Below, one piece after another: positions 1 to 7,424 of a stretch of DNA of 10,058 nt (position 1 is the first letter of the stretch; every line of letters begins with the position of its first letter). The translations under genes were made by a program, and so were the position numbers. This stretch comes from SG8-39 sp041558415 (lineage in GTDB: Bacteria; Pseudomonadota; Gammaproteobacteria; Burkholderiales; SG8-39). The DNA lies in assembly GCA_041558415.1 (NCBI GenBank), contig JBFFEY010000090.1, forward strand, positions 1 through 10,058, given 5' to 3'. A model generated the notes under the pieces. That model saw only the letters and a program-made list of their open reading frames with translations, was not told the DNA's origin and searched no databases.

Positions 1-430
1 CGAGGTTACGCATTGCGGGGCGCCCGGCGCGGGGCAGGCGGTGAAGCTGCTCAACAACATGGTACTGGCACAGACCGTTGTCGCGCTCGCCGAGGCGCTC
101 GCCGTGGCGAAGGCGAGCGGCGCGGTCGATCCCAAGCTGCTGTTCGAGACGCTGGCAAAAAGCTCCGCCGACAGTTTCGCCCTGCGCAACCACGGCATGA
201 AGTCGCTCCTGCCGGAGCGCCACCCGAAACAGGCCTTTCCGGTGACCTACATGCTGAAGGACGTGCGTTACGCGATGGCGCTGGCGAACGCGGCGGGCCT
301 CGACCTGCAGGGTGCGGGGACGGCGATCCGTCTGCTCGAGGAAACCGCGCAGCTCGGCCTGAAGGACGAGTACTACACCGCCGTGCTCGAGGCGGTGCGC
401 CCGCATCGCCTCGAGCACGGCGCTCAGTAA
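1..430 (+). CDS. 3-hydroxyisobutyrate dehydrogenase-family NAD(P)-dependent oxidoreductase, C-terminal part (5' truncated by window edge)
   Basis: The reading frame is open from base 2 to the TAA at 428-430, giving 142 residues, about half of the family's usual ~290. The Rossmann domain lies outside the window. The visible part begins EVTHCGAPGAGQAVKLLNN, which matches the family signature at the start of the all-alpha C-terminal domain (NAD-binding 11). The lysine of KLLNN (codon 44-46) is the family's catalytic lysine. Further on, a D-V-R-Y-A-M-A-L-A helix and a substrate-binding C-terminal helix bundle fit the same family. Members oxidise beta-hydroxyacids such as 3-hydroxyisobutyrate, tartronate semialdehyde or related compounds; which one cannot be told from this half. 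A GTG at 41 is internal and is not a credible start, because the conserved motif extends upstream of it. The gene ends convergently with the glycosyltransferase, overlapping it by 7 bp (424-430). Confidence 0.88.
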   Translation, partial: EVTHCGAPGAGQAVKLLNNMVLAQTVVALAEALAVAKASGAVDPKLLFETLAKSSADSFALRNHGMKSLLPERHPKQAFPVTYMLKDVRYAMALANAAGLDLQGAGTAIRLLEETAQLGLKDEYYTAVLEAVRPHRLEHGAQ

Positions 431-1431
431 GTGTCCCGGTAGGGGAGCGTGAACCGGGTGAGGCGGGTCATGAACCTTTCTTCCGCGCTGCCGGCGGTCT
501 GCAGCCGTGCGAAGAAGGCCTTGTTCGCGGCGTCCGCCTGGGACGTGCCGCAGAACGCGCGCTTGAACAGCGCGACGAAGGCCTGGTCGATATTCGTGCC
601 CAGATGGCCGTCGTCCTCGGCGCCGCTGCGCCGCACGAGAAAATCGAGCAGCGCGCTGCGAAAACCCTGGTAGTAGCCGGAGTAGTTCGGCGAGGTGACG
701 AGCAGCGGCCAGTGCTCGTTGTCGGTCGCGGTCGCCGACCAGCTGCGCTTGTGGATCTGGCGCGCGAGGAACAGCTCGTCGAGGCAGGCAACCCTGCCGA
801 GCGCCACCGTGGCGCAGGAGGACAGGTACTGCCAGAAAATCACGTTGCGCGTCGTGGCATCGGTGAAGCGAAAGCTCTCCAGCAGCTGTTCGCGGCGATG
901 CAGCGAGTAAAGGGTCGACGTATAGGCGCGCATGTGTGCCAGCACGCGCTGTACCGGATCGGGCTCCTCGTAGGGCAGCATCGGATAGTTGTTCAAATGC
1001 ACGCTCGCCGCGGGCTTGTCGGCCTGCGCGGCGACGGGGCGCAGCAGGAAGCGGGCGACGCGGCCGCGCACGCAGGACAGGCCGGGGTCCGCCTCGATGA
1101 CGCGGAGCAGCGTCTCGAGCGTCTGCGGGATCACGTAGTCGTCCTGCCCGCAGAGCATCACGTTGCGCGCTTTCAGCGCATCGAGGGTACGCGCCAGCTT
1201 GTCGAGAAAGCCAATACCCGGGTCGTAGCACTGGACGTCGAGCCACAGCCCGGGATAGCGCGTCGGGCAGGATTCGACGAACGCGCGATGCTCGCCGCTG
1301 CTGTTGTCGGAAAGCACGATGTGGCCGGTGTACCGCTCCGCCTCGAGGAAATCCAGCAGCCGGCGCAGGAACGGCGTGCCCTGGTACGTCGGGACGAGGA
1401 GCGCAAAGCAGTCCGCGTCGTCGATGCGCAT
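424..1431 (-). CDS. TIGR00180-like family 2 glycosyltransferase
   Basis: This 335-residue protein resembles the TIGR00180/TIGR04440 group of GT-A-fold glycosyltransferases. Residues 12-18 (LVPTYQG) occupy the usual GT2 first-strand motif V-P-T-Y-N-R. The second strand, HIVLSDNSS (37-45), fits nucleotide-sugar recognition. LCGQDDYVIP (93-102) is the acidic DxD-equivalent that normally holds the metal and sugar-nucleotide diphosphate. The donor and acceptor sugars are unknown. There is no signal peptide and no clear membrane helix, so it is probably cytosolic or peripheral. It is last in a minus-strand trio, starting 15 bp after the stop of the LysRS-like gene. The only ribosome-binding sequence is weak, which suggests translational coupling. 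The ATG at 1429-1431 is chosen because the first GT motif follows within 12 residues. Its stop overlaps the end of the convergent dehydrogenase gene by 7 bp. Confidence 0.8.
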   Translation of the reverse strand: MRIDDADCFALLVPTYQGTPFLRRLLDFLEAERYTGHIVLSDNSSGEHRAFVESCPTRYPGLWLDVQCYDPGIGFLDKLARTLDALKARNVMLCGQDDYVIPQTLETLLRVIEADPGLSCVRGRVARFLLRPVAAQADKPAASVHLNNYPMLPYEEPDPVQRVLAHMRAYTSTLYSLHRREQLLESFRFTDATTRNVIFWQYLSSCATVALGRVACLDELFLARQIHKRSWSATATDNEHWPLLVTSPNYSGYYQGFRSALLDFLVRRSGAEDDGHLGTNIDQAFVALFKRAFCGTSQADAANKAFFARLQTAGSAEERFMTRLTRFTLPYRDTY

Positions 1432-1446
1432 GGCGCGACCCGGAGC

Positions 1447-2898
1447 CTAGCGCTGCGGCGCGGGAAAGGGAATGACGGCGTGCAGCGAGTCGCTCCCGGT
1501 CAGCAGCATCGCGAGAACGTCGATCGCGAGCGCGGCGCTGGAAGCCGGCGGCAGGCCGTATTCGATGGCGCGCAGCAACTGCGGGTCGGTCACGCGCGTG
1601 TCGAGCTCGGCGCCGTCGTTGATCATCGAGGCGCCCTGCGCGACAGGCCGCCCGCCGATGTACAGCTCGAAGGCCTCGGCGAGCTCGGGGCTGCGCTGGC
1701 TGCGTCGTGCGAGCGCCACCTGGTCGCGGGGAAGGTCGACCACGAACGTCGGCTGCACGAGCTGCGGCGCAACAGCTGCACGCAGCAGCGCCAGCTGCAG
1801 GGCGCCCCAGGAAGCGGCGTCATCGACGTGCGCGCCCCGCTCGCGCAGCACGTCGGCAAGAAATGCGCGATCGCGCAGCTCGGCCTCGCTCGCCTGGATC
1901 CCGGCGTGCTGCCGGATCGCGTCCTCCAGTCTGATGCGGGCACAGGGGCGGGCGAGGTCGATGTCCTGCCCCTGCGCGCGCAGCGTGGTGGCGTCGATGG
2001 CCACCTTCGCCGTGCGCCCGATGACCAGCTCCAGCAGGCCCATCATGTAGTCGTGGCCCGAGTAGGCGCAGTAGATCTCCATCACGGTGCGCTCGATGCC
2101 CTGCTCGGCGAACGCCGCATCGTTGTGAAAGCTGCGGTTGATCTCGAAGATCTTCTCCATGCCGCCGACGGCGAGGCGCGCCAGGTAGGGAATCGCCGAG
2201 CTGCGCAGGTAGAGAATCATGTCGAGCGCGTTGTGGTGCGTCTCGAAGCTGCGACCCACGTCGCTGCCCGGCACCGGCTGCAGCATCGGCGTCTCGACTT
2301 CCATGTACTGCGTCGAGCTGAACAACCGGCGAATGGCCTGCAGGGCGCGCGCACGCACGGCGAGCAGCCTGCGGGCATCGGCGTCGACCATGAGCTGCGC
2401 ATAGCGCGGCCGGGCCTGCGAGGCCGCGGCGCCGCGCGCCGGCGCCAGCGGGGCACGCAGCGATTTGGCGAGCAGCCGGATGGCGTGCGCCCGGATCGTC
2501 AGGTCGCCGGCCGAGGTTTTGAACAGGATCCCCTCGACGCCGAGGATGTCGCCGACATCCCACTCGGTAAACGCCGCGTGGTTCGCCTTGCCGGACGCCT
2601 CGTCGGTCACGGCAATCTGGATGCGCCCAGTCGCGTCCTCGAGCATGCCGTAGCTCGTCTCGCCCTCGCTGTGCTTCGACATCAGGCGGCCGGCGACGAC
2701 GATCGCGACCTGTCGCTGCGCAAGCTCGTCCGCCGGAACGTCGCGGTGCTCCGCGATGACCGGCCGCAGCGTCTGCTTGCGCGAAAAGTCGTTCGGATAC
2801 GGGTTCCCCGCTGCGCGCAGGCCCGCAAGCTTGGCGCGGCGTTCGGCAAGGCTCGCCGCCGGGTCGGCAGGGGTGGCTAAGTTTTCTCGATCGCTCAT
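1447..2898 (-). CDS. Class II lysyl-tRNA synthetase-like protein with degenerate active site (probable pseudo-synthetase)
   Basis: The 483-residue protein is collinear with bacterial LysRS (E. coli about 505). It has an N-terminal helix ending in NPYPNDF (32-38), an OB-fold anticodon domain (about 66-145, with GRIQ at 91-94 and WDVGDILG at 113-120), and a class II catalytic domain. Motif 1 is well kept (YMEVETPMLQPVPG, 198-211), as is THHNALD-like sequence at 220-226. The catalytic residues are not. Motif 2 F-R-N-E reads FHND (257-260), so the invariant arginine is His258. The following R-H-N-P-E-F segment reads EQGIER. The pocket A-P-E-L reads SAIP (234-237), losing its glutamate. The two Mg-binding glutamates of E-I-G-N-G-F-S-E become Pro418 and Met425. 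Motif 3 G-I-D-R reads AIDV (458-461). These comparisons are with E. coli LysRS recalled from memory. The frame is intact and the fold conserved, so this looks like a maintained paralogue rather than a decaying lysS. The ATG sits 2 bp after the methyltransferase stop, implying co-transcription. Ordinary tRNA charging is unlikely, and another lysS is expected elsewhere in the genome. Confidence 0.85.
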   Translation of the reverse strand: MSDRENLATPADPAASLAERRAKLAGLRAAGNPYPNDFSRKQTLRPVIAEHRDVPADELAQRQVAIVVAGRLMSKHSEGETSYGMLEDATGRIQIAVTDEASGKANHAAFTEWDVGDILGVEGILFKTSAGDLTIRAHAIRLLAKSLRAPLAPARGAAASQARPRYAQLMVDADARRLLAVRARALQAIRRLFSSTQYMEVETPMLQPVPGSDVGRSFETHHNALDMILYLRSSAIPYLARLAVGGMEKIFEINRSFHNDAAFAEQGIERTVMEIYCAYSGHDYMMGLLELVIGRTAKVAIDATTLRAQGQDIDLARPCARIRLEDAIRQHAGIQASEAELRDRAFLADVLRERGAHVDDAASWGALQLALLRAAVAPQLVQPTFVVDLPRDQVALARRSQRSPELAEAFELYIGGRPVAQGASMINDGAELDTRVTDPQLLRAIEYGLPPASSAALAIDVLAMLLTGSDSLHAVIPFPAPQR

Positions 2899-2900
2899 GG

Positions 2901-3752
2901 CTAGGGTCGCAGCAGCAGTCCCTGCCCGGTGGGCAGGCTGAGGATTTCGACGCCGTGCTCCGCCGCAAAGGCGTCAAGCGCGCGCTTCTGTTCGGCGTGC
3001 GCCGGCGACGCGTAGTCGTCGTAGACCACCACGCCGCCGCGCGTTACGCGGTCCCACAGGCGGCGGCTCGCCTCCACCTCCGGGTAGGCGATATTCATGT
3101 CGATGTGCAGATAGGCGAGCTCCCCCAGCTCGACGTCGTCCAGCGTTGCGGGGAGCTTGCCGCGCACCAGGCGCACGTTCGGGTAGGCGGAGAAATTGTC
3201 CCGCACCAGCTCGTAGGAGTCGAAGTAGTGACGTGCATTCTTGCTCAGCGCGAGGCGGCGCTCCGCGTCGCTCACCTGCTCTTCGGGAATGCCGCCGAAG
3301 GTGTCGAACAGCCAGAAGGTCTTCGGCAGCTTTTCGAACGTGACGTAATGGCACACGGCGAGCGAGACGACGCCGGTGCTGACGCCGCACTCGGCGAAAT
3401 CGCCCGGCAGCCGCGCCGCGTGCGCGGCCGCCCAGCAGCAGACGTACACGCGCCACTCGATATGCAGCTGCTCCGGCGGGCAGATGCGGTGGCCGCTGTG
3501 CGCACCGCGACGATAGGATTCGCGGAAGCGCGGGTCGGCGAGAAAGCTGGCGTCGTGAACCGTCGCCAGGCCGTCGGCATTGTAGGAATAGGGCGGCAGC
3601 GCCACTTCGCGACCGCTGGCGAGGGTGCGCCGGCGCGTACCGTCCCGGTAGATCGCTTCCCGGTACGCCACGTCACTGGCGGCGCCGGCGGCTTCGGCGC
3701 GCGGCGCGCTGGTCGGCGAGCGACTGCCGAAAATTCGACTCCACCAGTTCAT
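2901..3752 (-). CDS. TylF/MycF-like (macrocin O-methyltransferase family) class I SAM-dependent methyltransferase
   Basis: This 283-residue protein has the family's SAM-binding motif I as GDFAECGVSTG (117-127). WLFDTFGGIPE (147-157) follows, where the aspartate fits ribose recognition. A metal-site pattern comes next: HIDMN (216-220) and GGVVVYDDY (239-247). TylF and MycF methylate sugar hydroxyls of macrolides in a Mg-dependent way; relatives are common in polysaccharide and natural-product clusters. The acceptor here is unknown. About 95 N-terminal residues precede the core and contain no clear membrane segment. The frame stays open upstream to 4220, but that extension runs into livG and is low-complexity, so the ATG at 3750-3752 (protein begins MNWWSRIF) is chosen. 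No strong Shine-Dalgarno is visible before it. It is the first gene of the minus-strand trio. The key SAM and metal residues look intact, unlike those of the LysRS-like neighbour. Confidence 0.82.
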   Translation of the reverse strand: MNWWSRIFGSRSPTSAPRAEAAGAASDVAYREAIYRDGTRRRTLASGREVALPPYSYNADGLATVHDASFLADPRFRESYRRGAHSGHRICPPEQLHIEWRVYVCCWAAAHAARLPGDFAECGVSTGVVSLAVCHYVTFEKLPKTFWLFDTFGGIPEEQVSDAERRLALSKNARHYFDSYELVRDNFSAYPNVRLVRGKLPATLDDVELGELAYLHIDMNIAYPEVEASRRLWDRVTRGGVVVYDDYASPAHAEQKRALDAFAAEHGVEILSLPTGQGLLLRP

Positions 3753-3806
3753 TGCGCGCAGCTGCAGAGAAAAACGGACCTGTGCTCGGGAACCGCAGTG
3801 TAACCG

Positions 3807-3837
3807 AGGCGCCCGCGCGTTCCTGCGCGCTGCGCCT
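3807..3837. repeat. Imperfect inverted repeat (hairpin or possible operator) in the divergent promoter region
   Basis: AGGCGC (3807-3812) pairs with GCGCCT (3832-3837), and GCGCG (3815-3819) pairs with CGCGC (3826-3830). The two stems are separated by a small CC/T internal loop, with a 6-nt apical loop. It lies just upstream of the weak -10-like site proposed for the methyltransferase operon, where a repressor site would be plausible. In GC-rich DNA such pairing also arises by chance. Confidence 0.35.
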
Positions 3838-3960
3838 CGCGTGTCGGGTGCCGAGACGATCGGCGGGCGAAGGCGGAGATCGATTCCGGCTGCGCGGTCG
3901 CTCTGACCCCCGGGGTTGATTTTTTGATACGCTTCGCGCCGGGTCCCGGCCCCAGGGGAC

Positions 3961-3966
3961 GGAGGG
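3961..3966 (+). promoter_or_regulatory. Ribosome binding site of livG
   Basis: GGAGGG lies 3 to 8 bases upstream of the ATG at 3970 and supports this start for the first gene of the importer operon. Confidence 0.7.
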
Positions 3967-3969
3967 AGA

Positions 3970-4736
3970 ATGGGCAGCATCCTCGAAGTACGGGATGTGT
4001 CGGTGAACTTCGGCGGCATCGTCGCGCTCGACGGCGTGTCGTTCGACGTGCCGCGCGGCGGCATTCTCGGCCTGATCGGCCCGAACGGCGCGGGCAAGAC
4101 CACCCTGTTCAACTGCCTCAGCCGGCTGTACGTGCCGAGCTCGGGCGACATCCTGTTCAACGGCAAGACCATCCTCTCGGCGCCCGCGCACCGCATGGCG
4201 CAGCTCGGTATCGGCCGCACCTTCCAGAATCTCGCCCTGTTTCACCGCCTGACGGTGCTCGACAACGTCAAGGTCGGCGCGCATTGCAGCAGCGGCACCG
4301 ATTTCCTGTCCAACGCGCTGCGCATGCCCTGGGTGCGGCGCGACGAGGCGCGCCTGGAGCAGAAGGCCTGGGAGTTGCTCGAGTACCTCGAGCTGACCGA
4401 GGTCGCGCACCTGCCGACCGCGGGACTGCCATTTGGCACGCAGAAGCGGGTCGAGCTGGCGCGCGCGCTGGCCGCCGACCCCGAGCTGCTGCTGCTCGAC
4501 GAGCCCGCGGGCGGCCTCAACCACGAGGAGGTCGACCAGCTCGGCAAGCTGTTCAAGAAGATCCGCGACGACAAGCAGCTCACCGTGCTGCTGGTCGAGC
4601 ACCACATGAGCCTGGTGATGGCGATCTCGGAGCAGGTCGTGGTGCTCAACTTCGGCCGCAAGATCGCCGAGGGCACGCCTGCGGAAGTGCGCGCCGATCC
4701 GGAAGTCGTGCACGCCTACCTCGGGACCAAGCACTG

Positions 4737-4737
<1 letters not shown>
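3970..4737 (+). CDS. livG: Branched-chain amino acid-type ABC transporter ATP-binding protein LivG
   Basis: This 255-residue cytosolic ATPase is one of the two that power a LIV-type (HAAT) importer. Walker A is GPNGAGKT (37-44), the Q-loop glutamine is in TFQN (85-88), and Walker B is LLLLDEP (173-179) with catalytic Glu178. The switch histidine is in EHHM (210-213). The signature motif is LPFGTQ (153-158) rather than LSGGQ, which is characteristic of LivG and separates it from LivF. The C-terminal region with AEGTPAEVRADPEVVHAYLG is also typical. The start is supported by GGAGGG just upstream. Its stop overlaps the next start by one base (TGATG), so the two ATPases are probably translationally coupled. 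It is first in the operon livG-livF-livH-livM-binding protein. The subunit's role is clear; the transported substrate is not. Confidence 0.95.
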
Positions 4738-5447
<710 letters not shown>

Positions 5448-5456
5448 GGGGAGCGG

Positions 5457-6335
5457 ATGGAGCTTTTCCTGCAGCAGCTGTTCAGCGGCCTTTCATTTGG
5501 CGGTATCTACGCATGCATGGCGCTCGCCGTGGTGATGATCTACCAGGCGACCGACCACCTTAACTTTGCGCAGGGCGAGATGGCGATGTTCTCGACTTAC
5601 ATCGCGTTCTCGCTTCTCGCGATGGGGATCCCGTACTGGTGGACCTTCCTGCTGACCATGGTGATCTCCTTCGTCGGCGGGCTGCTGGTCGAGCGAATCA
5701 TCGTGCGGCCGGTGGAGGGCACCTCGGTGCTGAACGAGGTCATCGTCTTCATCGGTCTGCTCACGATCTTCAACTCGCTCGCCGGCTGGATCTGGGAGTA
5801 CACCATCAAGCCGTTCCCCAGCCCCTTCCCGAAGGAGCCGCTGTTCGGCAACAAGTTCATCGGCACGCACGACCTCGGCGTGATCGGCGTCACGCTGCTG
5901 GTGCTCTTCGCGGTGTTCCTGTTTTTCCGCTTTACGCCGGTCGGGCTGGCGATGCGCGCTGCAGCGCAGGATCCGGCCTCGGCGCGCCTGGTCGGGATCC
6001 GGGTCGGCTGGATGCTGGCGCTCGGCTGGGGCCTCGCCGCGGCGATCGGCGCGGTGGCCGGCATCCTCGTCGCGCCAATCGTGTTCCTCGAGCCGAATAT
6101 GATGGGCGCGATCTTGCTGTACGGCTTTGCCGGCGCGCTGCTCGGCGGCATCAGCAATCCCGCGGGCGCGGTGTTCGGCGGCTTCGCGTTCGGCGTATTG
6201 GAGACGATGGTTGGTGCGTACGTTCCGTTCGTCGGTAACGAGCTGAAGCTTTCGGTTGCGCTCGTGCTCATCGTCGCGGTACTGGTATTTCGGCCAAGTG
6301 GGCTGTTTGGTCATGTCGTCGTGAAGCGGGTCTAG
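5457..6335 (+). CDS. livH: Branched-chain amino acid-type ABC transporter permease LivH
   Basis: This 292-residue inner-membrane protein has about eight hydrophobic segments. It begins with LFSGLSFGGIYACMALAV and then DHLNFAQGEMAMF (about 33-45), the N-terminal signature of LivH permeases. The cytoplasmic loop that docks on the ATPases is GLAMRAAAQDPASARLVGI (about 163-181), the EAA-like segment. GGISNPAGAVFGG (about 231-243) is the conserved late-helix glycine motif. The ATG at 5457 has GGGGAG a few bases upstream. It lies 9 bp after livF and 4 bp before livM. It pairs with LivM to form the translocation channel. Length and hydropathy are normal for the family. Confidence 0.94.
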   Translation: MELFLQQLFSGLSFGGIYACMALAVVMIYQATDHLNFAQGEMAMFSTYIAFSLLAMGIPYWWTFLLTMVISFVGGLLVERIIVRPVEGTSVLNEVIVFIGLLTIFNSLAGWIWEYTIKPFPSPFPKEPLFGNKFIGTHDLGVIGVTLLVLFAVFLFFRFTPVGLAMRAAAQDPASARLVGIRVGWMLALGWGLAAAIGAVAGILVAPIVFLEPNMMGAILLYGFAGALLGGISNPAGAVFGGFAFGVLETMVGAYVPFVGNELKLSVALVLIVAVLVFRPSGLFGHVVVKRV

Positions 6336-6339
6336 AGGC

Positions 6340-7353
6340 ATGGAATCGCCGACCAATTCGAGGAAGCTCGCGGCGCTCGCAAGCGGGGCGAAGCTGTCAC
6401 GACTGCAGATCGCGGGCATCGTCATTGCGGTGCTCGTGGGGGCCGCGATCCCGCTTTTTACGAGCGACTACCGCACCTTTCAGCTCACGCTGGTGGTCGT
6501 TTATTCGATCGCGGTTCTCGGCCTCAACATCCTCACGGGCTTCAACGGCCAGTTCTCGCTTGGACACAGCGCCTTTTACGCCATTGGCGCATACACCGCG
6601 GCGATCATGATGGATCAGTGGGAGATCGCGTATTACTGGACGCTGCCCGCCGCCGGCGTGGTCTGCCTCATCGCCGGCTTCCTCTTCGGCCTGCCGGCGC
6701 TGCGCCTCGAGGGGCTGTACCTCGCGCTCGCGACCTTCGCGCTCGCGATCGCGACGCCGCAGCTCCTCAAGTATGACCATCTGGAGAAATGGACCGGCGG
6801 CGTGCAGGGGGTGACTATCATCAAGCCCGACGCGCCGTTCGGCCTGCCCATCTCGCAGGACAACTGGCTGTATTACTTCAGCTTCATGGTCATGCTGCTG
6901 CTGTTCTTCTGCGCCTGGAACCTGCTGCGCGGGCGCACCGGACGCGCGCTGAAGGCGATCCGCGACAACCCGATCGCGGCGCGGGCGATGGGCATCAATA
7001 CCGCACTCTACAAGTCGCTCACTTTCGGGGTCAGTGCGCTGTACACGGGCGTGGCGGGCGCGCTCGGCGCCATCGCGATCCAGTTCGTCGCGCCCGACAG
7101 CTTCACCCTGTTTCTGTCGATCGCCATCCTGGTCGGCATGGTGATCGGCGGCATTGGCTCGATCCCTGGCTCGATCTTCGGTGGCATCGTCATCGTCTTC
7201 GTGCCCAACCTCGCCGAGCAGATCTCGAAAGCGGCGCCCTGGGCGGTGTATGGGACATTACTCATCCTCTTCATGTACTTCATGCCCCTCGGGATTTGGG
7301 GATTCATCAGAATGGGGTATGCTCGCCTCGCGAGTCGGCGCAAGGCGACCTGA
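6340..7353 (+). CDS. livM: Branched-chain amino acid-type ABC transporter permease LivM
   Basis: This 337-residue membrane protein has a short hydrophilic N-terminus (about 25 residues) and then multiple hydrophobic helices. LNILTGFNGQFSLGHSAFY (about 63-81) is the hallmark of LivM, and LPALRLEGLYLALATFA (about 115-131) follows. GRALKAIRDNPIAARAMGI (about 205-223) is the cytoplasmic ATPase-coupling loop. GGIGSIPGSIFGG (about 270-282) is the conserved glycine-rich helix near the end. The start lies 4 bp after the livH stop, with only a weak AGAGG as ribosome-binding sequence, consistent with coupled translation. A 71-bp gap then precedes the binding-protein gene. Confidence 0.94.
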   Translation: MESPTNSRKLAALASGAKLSRLQIAGIVIAVLVGAAIPLFTSDYRTFQLTLVVVYSIAVLGLNILTGFNGQFSLGHSAFYAIGAYTAAIMMDQWEIAYYWTLPAAGVVCLIAGFLFGLPALRLEGLYLALATFALAIATPQLLKYDHLEKWTGGVQGVTIIKPDAPFGLPISQDNWLYYFSFMVMLLLFFCAWNLLRGRTGRALKAIRDNPIAARAMGINTALYKSLTFGVSALYTGVAGALGAIAIQFVAPDSFTLFLSIAILVGMVIGGIGSIPGSIFGGIVIVFVPNLAEQISKAAPWAVYGTLLILFMYFMPLGIWGFIRMGYARLASRRKAT

Positions 7354-7379
7354 GAGCCCGCGCCGGCGCCCCATTTACC

Positions 7380-7397
7380 GGGTGCTGCAGCGCACCC
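7380..7397 (+). repeat. Small stem-loop in the livM to binding-protein gap
   Basis: GGGTGC (7380-7385) pairs with GCACCC (7392-7397) around a TGCAGC loop. It lies between the livM stop and the strong ribosome-binding site of the binding-protein gene. Stem-loops in this position can protect the 5' end of a processed binding-protein message, raising its level above that of the permeases. That role is inference; the stem is short. Confidence 0.4.
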
Positions 7398-7414
7398 AAC
7401 GAGTTAGAGGATTG

Positions 7415-7421
7415 AGGAGGG
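7415..7421 (+). promoter_or_regulatory. Strong ribosome binding site of the binding-protein gene
   Basis: GAGGAGG lies 3 to 9 bases before the ATG at 7425. It is the strongest Shine-Dalgarno sequence of the operon, fitting a periplasmic binding protein made in excess over the membrane subunits. Confidence 0.7.
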
Positions 7422-7424
7422 AAC

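Larger units (their letters stand above)
3753..3969. promoter_or_regulatory. Divergent intergenic region between the methyltransferase operon and the liv operon
   Basis: These 217 bp separate two diverging operons and should hold both promoters. For the minus-strand operon, a weak -10-like TACACT (complement of 3797-3802) lies about 45 bp before the start codon, without a convincing -35. For livG, an AT-rich patch at 3915-3930 (TTGATTTTTTGATAC) follows the small palindrome ACCCCCGGGGT at 3905-3915, but no clear sigma70 pair could be fixed. A hairpin-forming repeat sits at 3807-3837 and is listed separately. No open frame of its own was seen. Confidence 0.5.

Noticed and set aside
13..2880. 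Plus-strand open frame of 955 codons
   Set aside because: It runs antisense across three recognisable genes and has biased, low-complexity composition (Arg/Ala/Gly/Val rich) with no family motif. It is a high-GC shadow frame.
1447..2898. Calling this gene the housekeeping lysS
   Set aside because: The motif 2 and motif 3 arginines and the Mg-binding glutamates are absent, so normal lysylation is not expected.
3753..4220. N-terminal extension of the methyltransferase to 439 residues
   Set aside because: The extension would overlap livG and its ribosome binding site, and it is not family-like sequence. The ATG at 3752 gives a normal-sized protein.
3673..4734. Minus-strand open frame of 353 codons opposite livG
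   Set aside because: livG on the other strand carries every ABC ATPase motif; this frame has none of its own and is a shadow.
3924..4736. Extended N-terminus of LivF upstream of 4737
   Set aside because: It is an out-of-frame reading of livG; LivF homology begins at MALLEV, right at the TGATG overlap.
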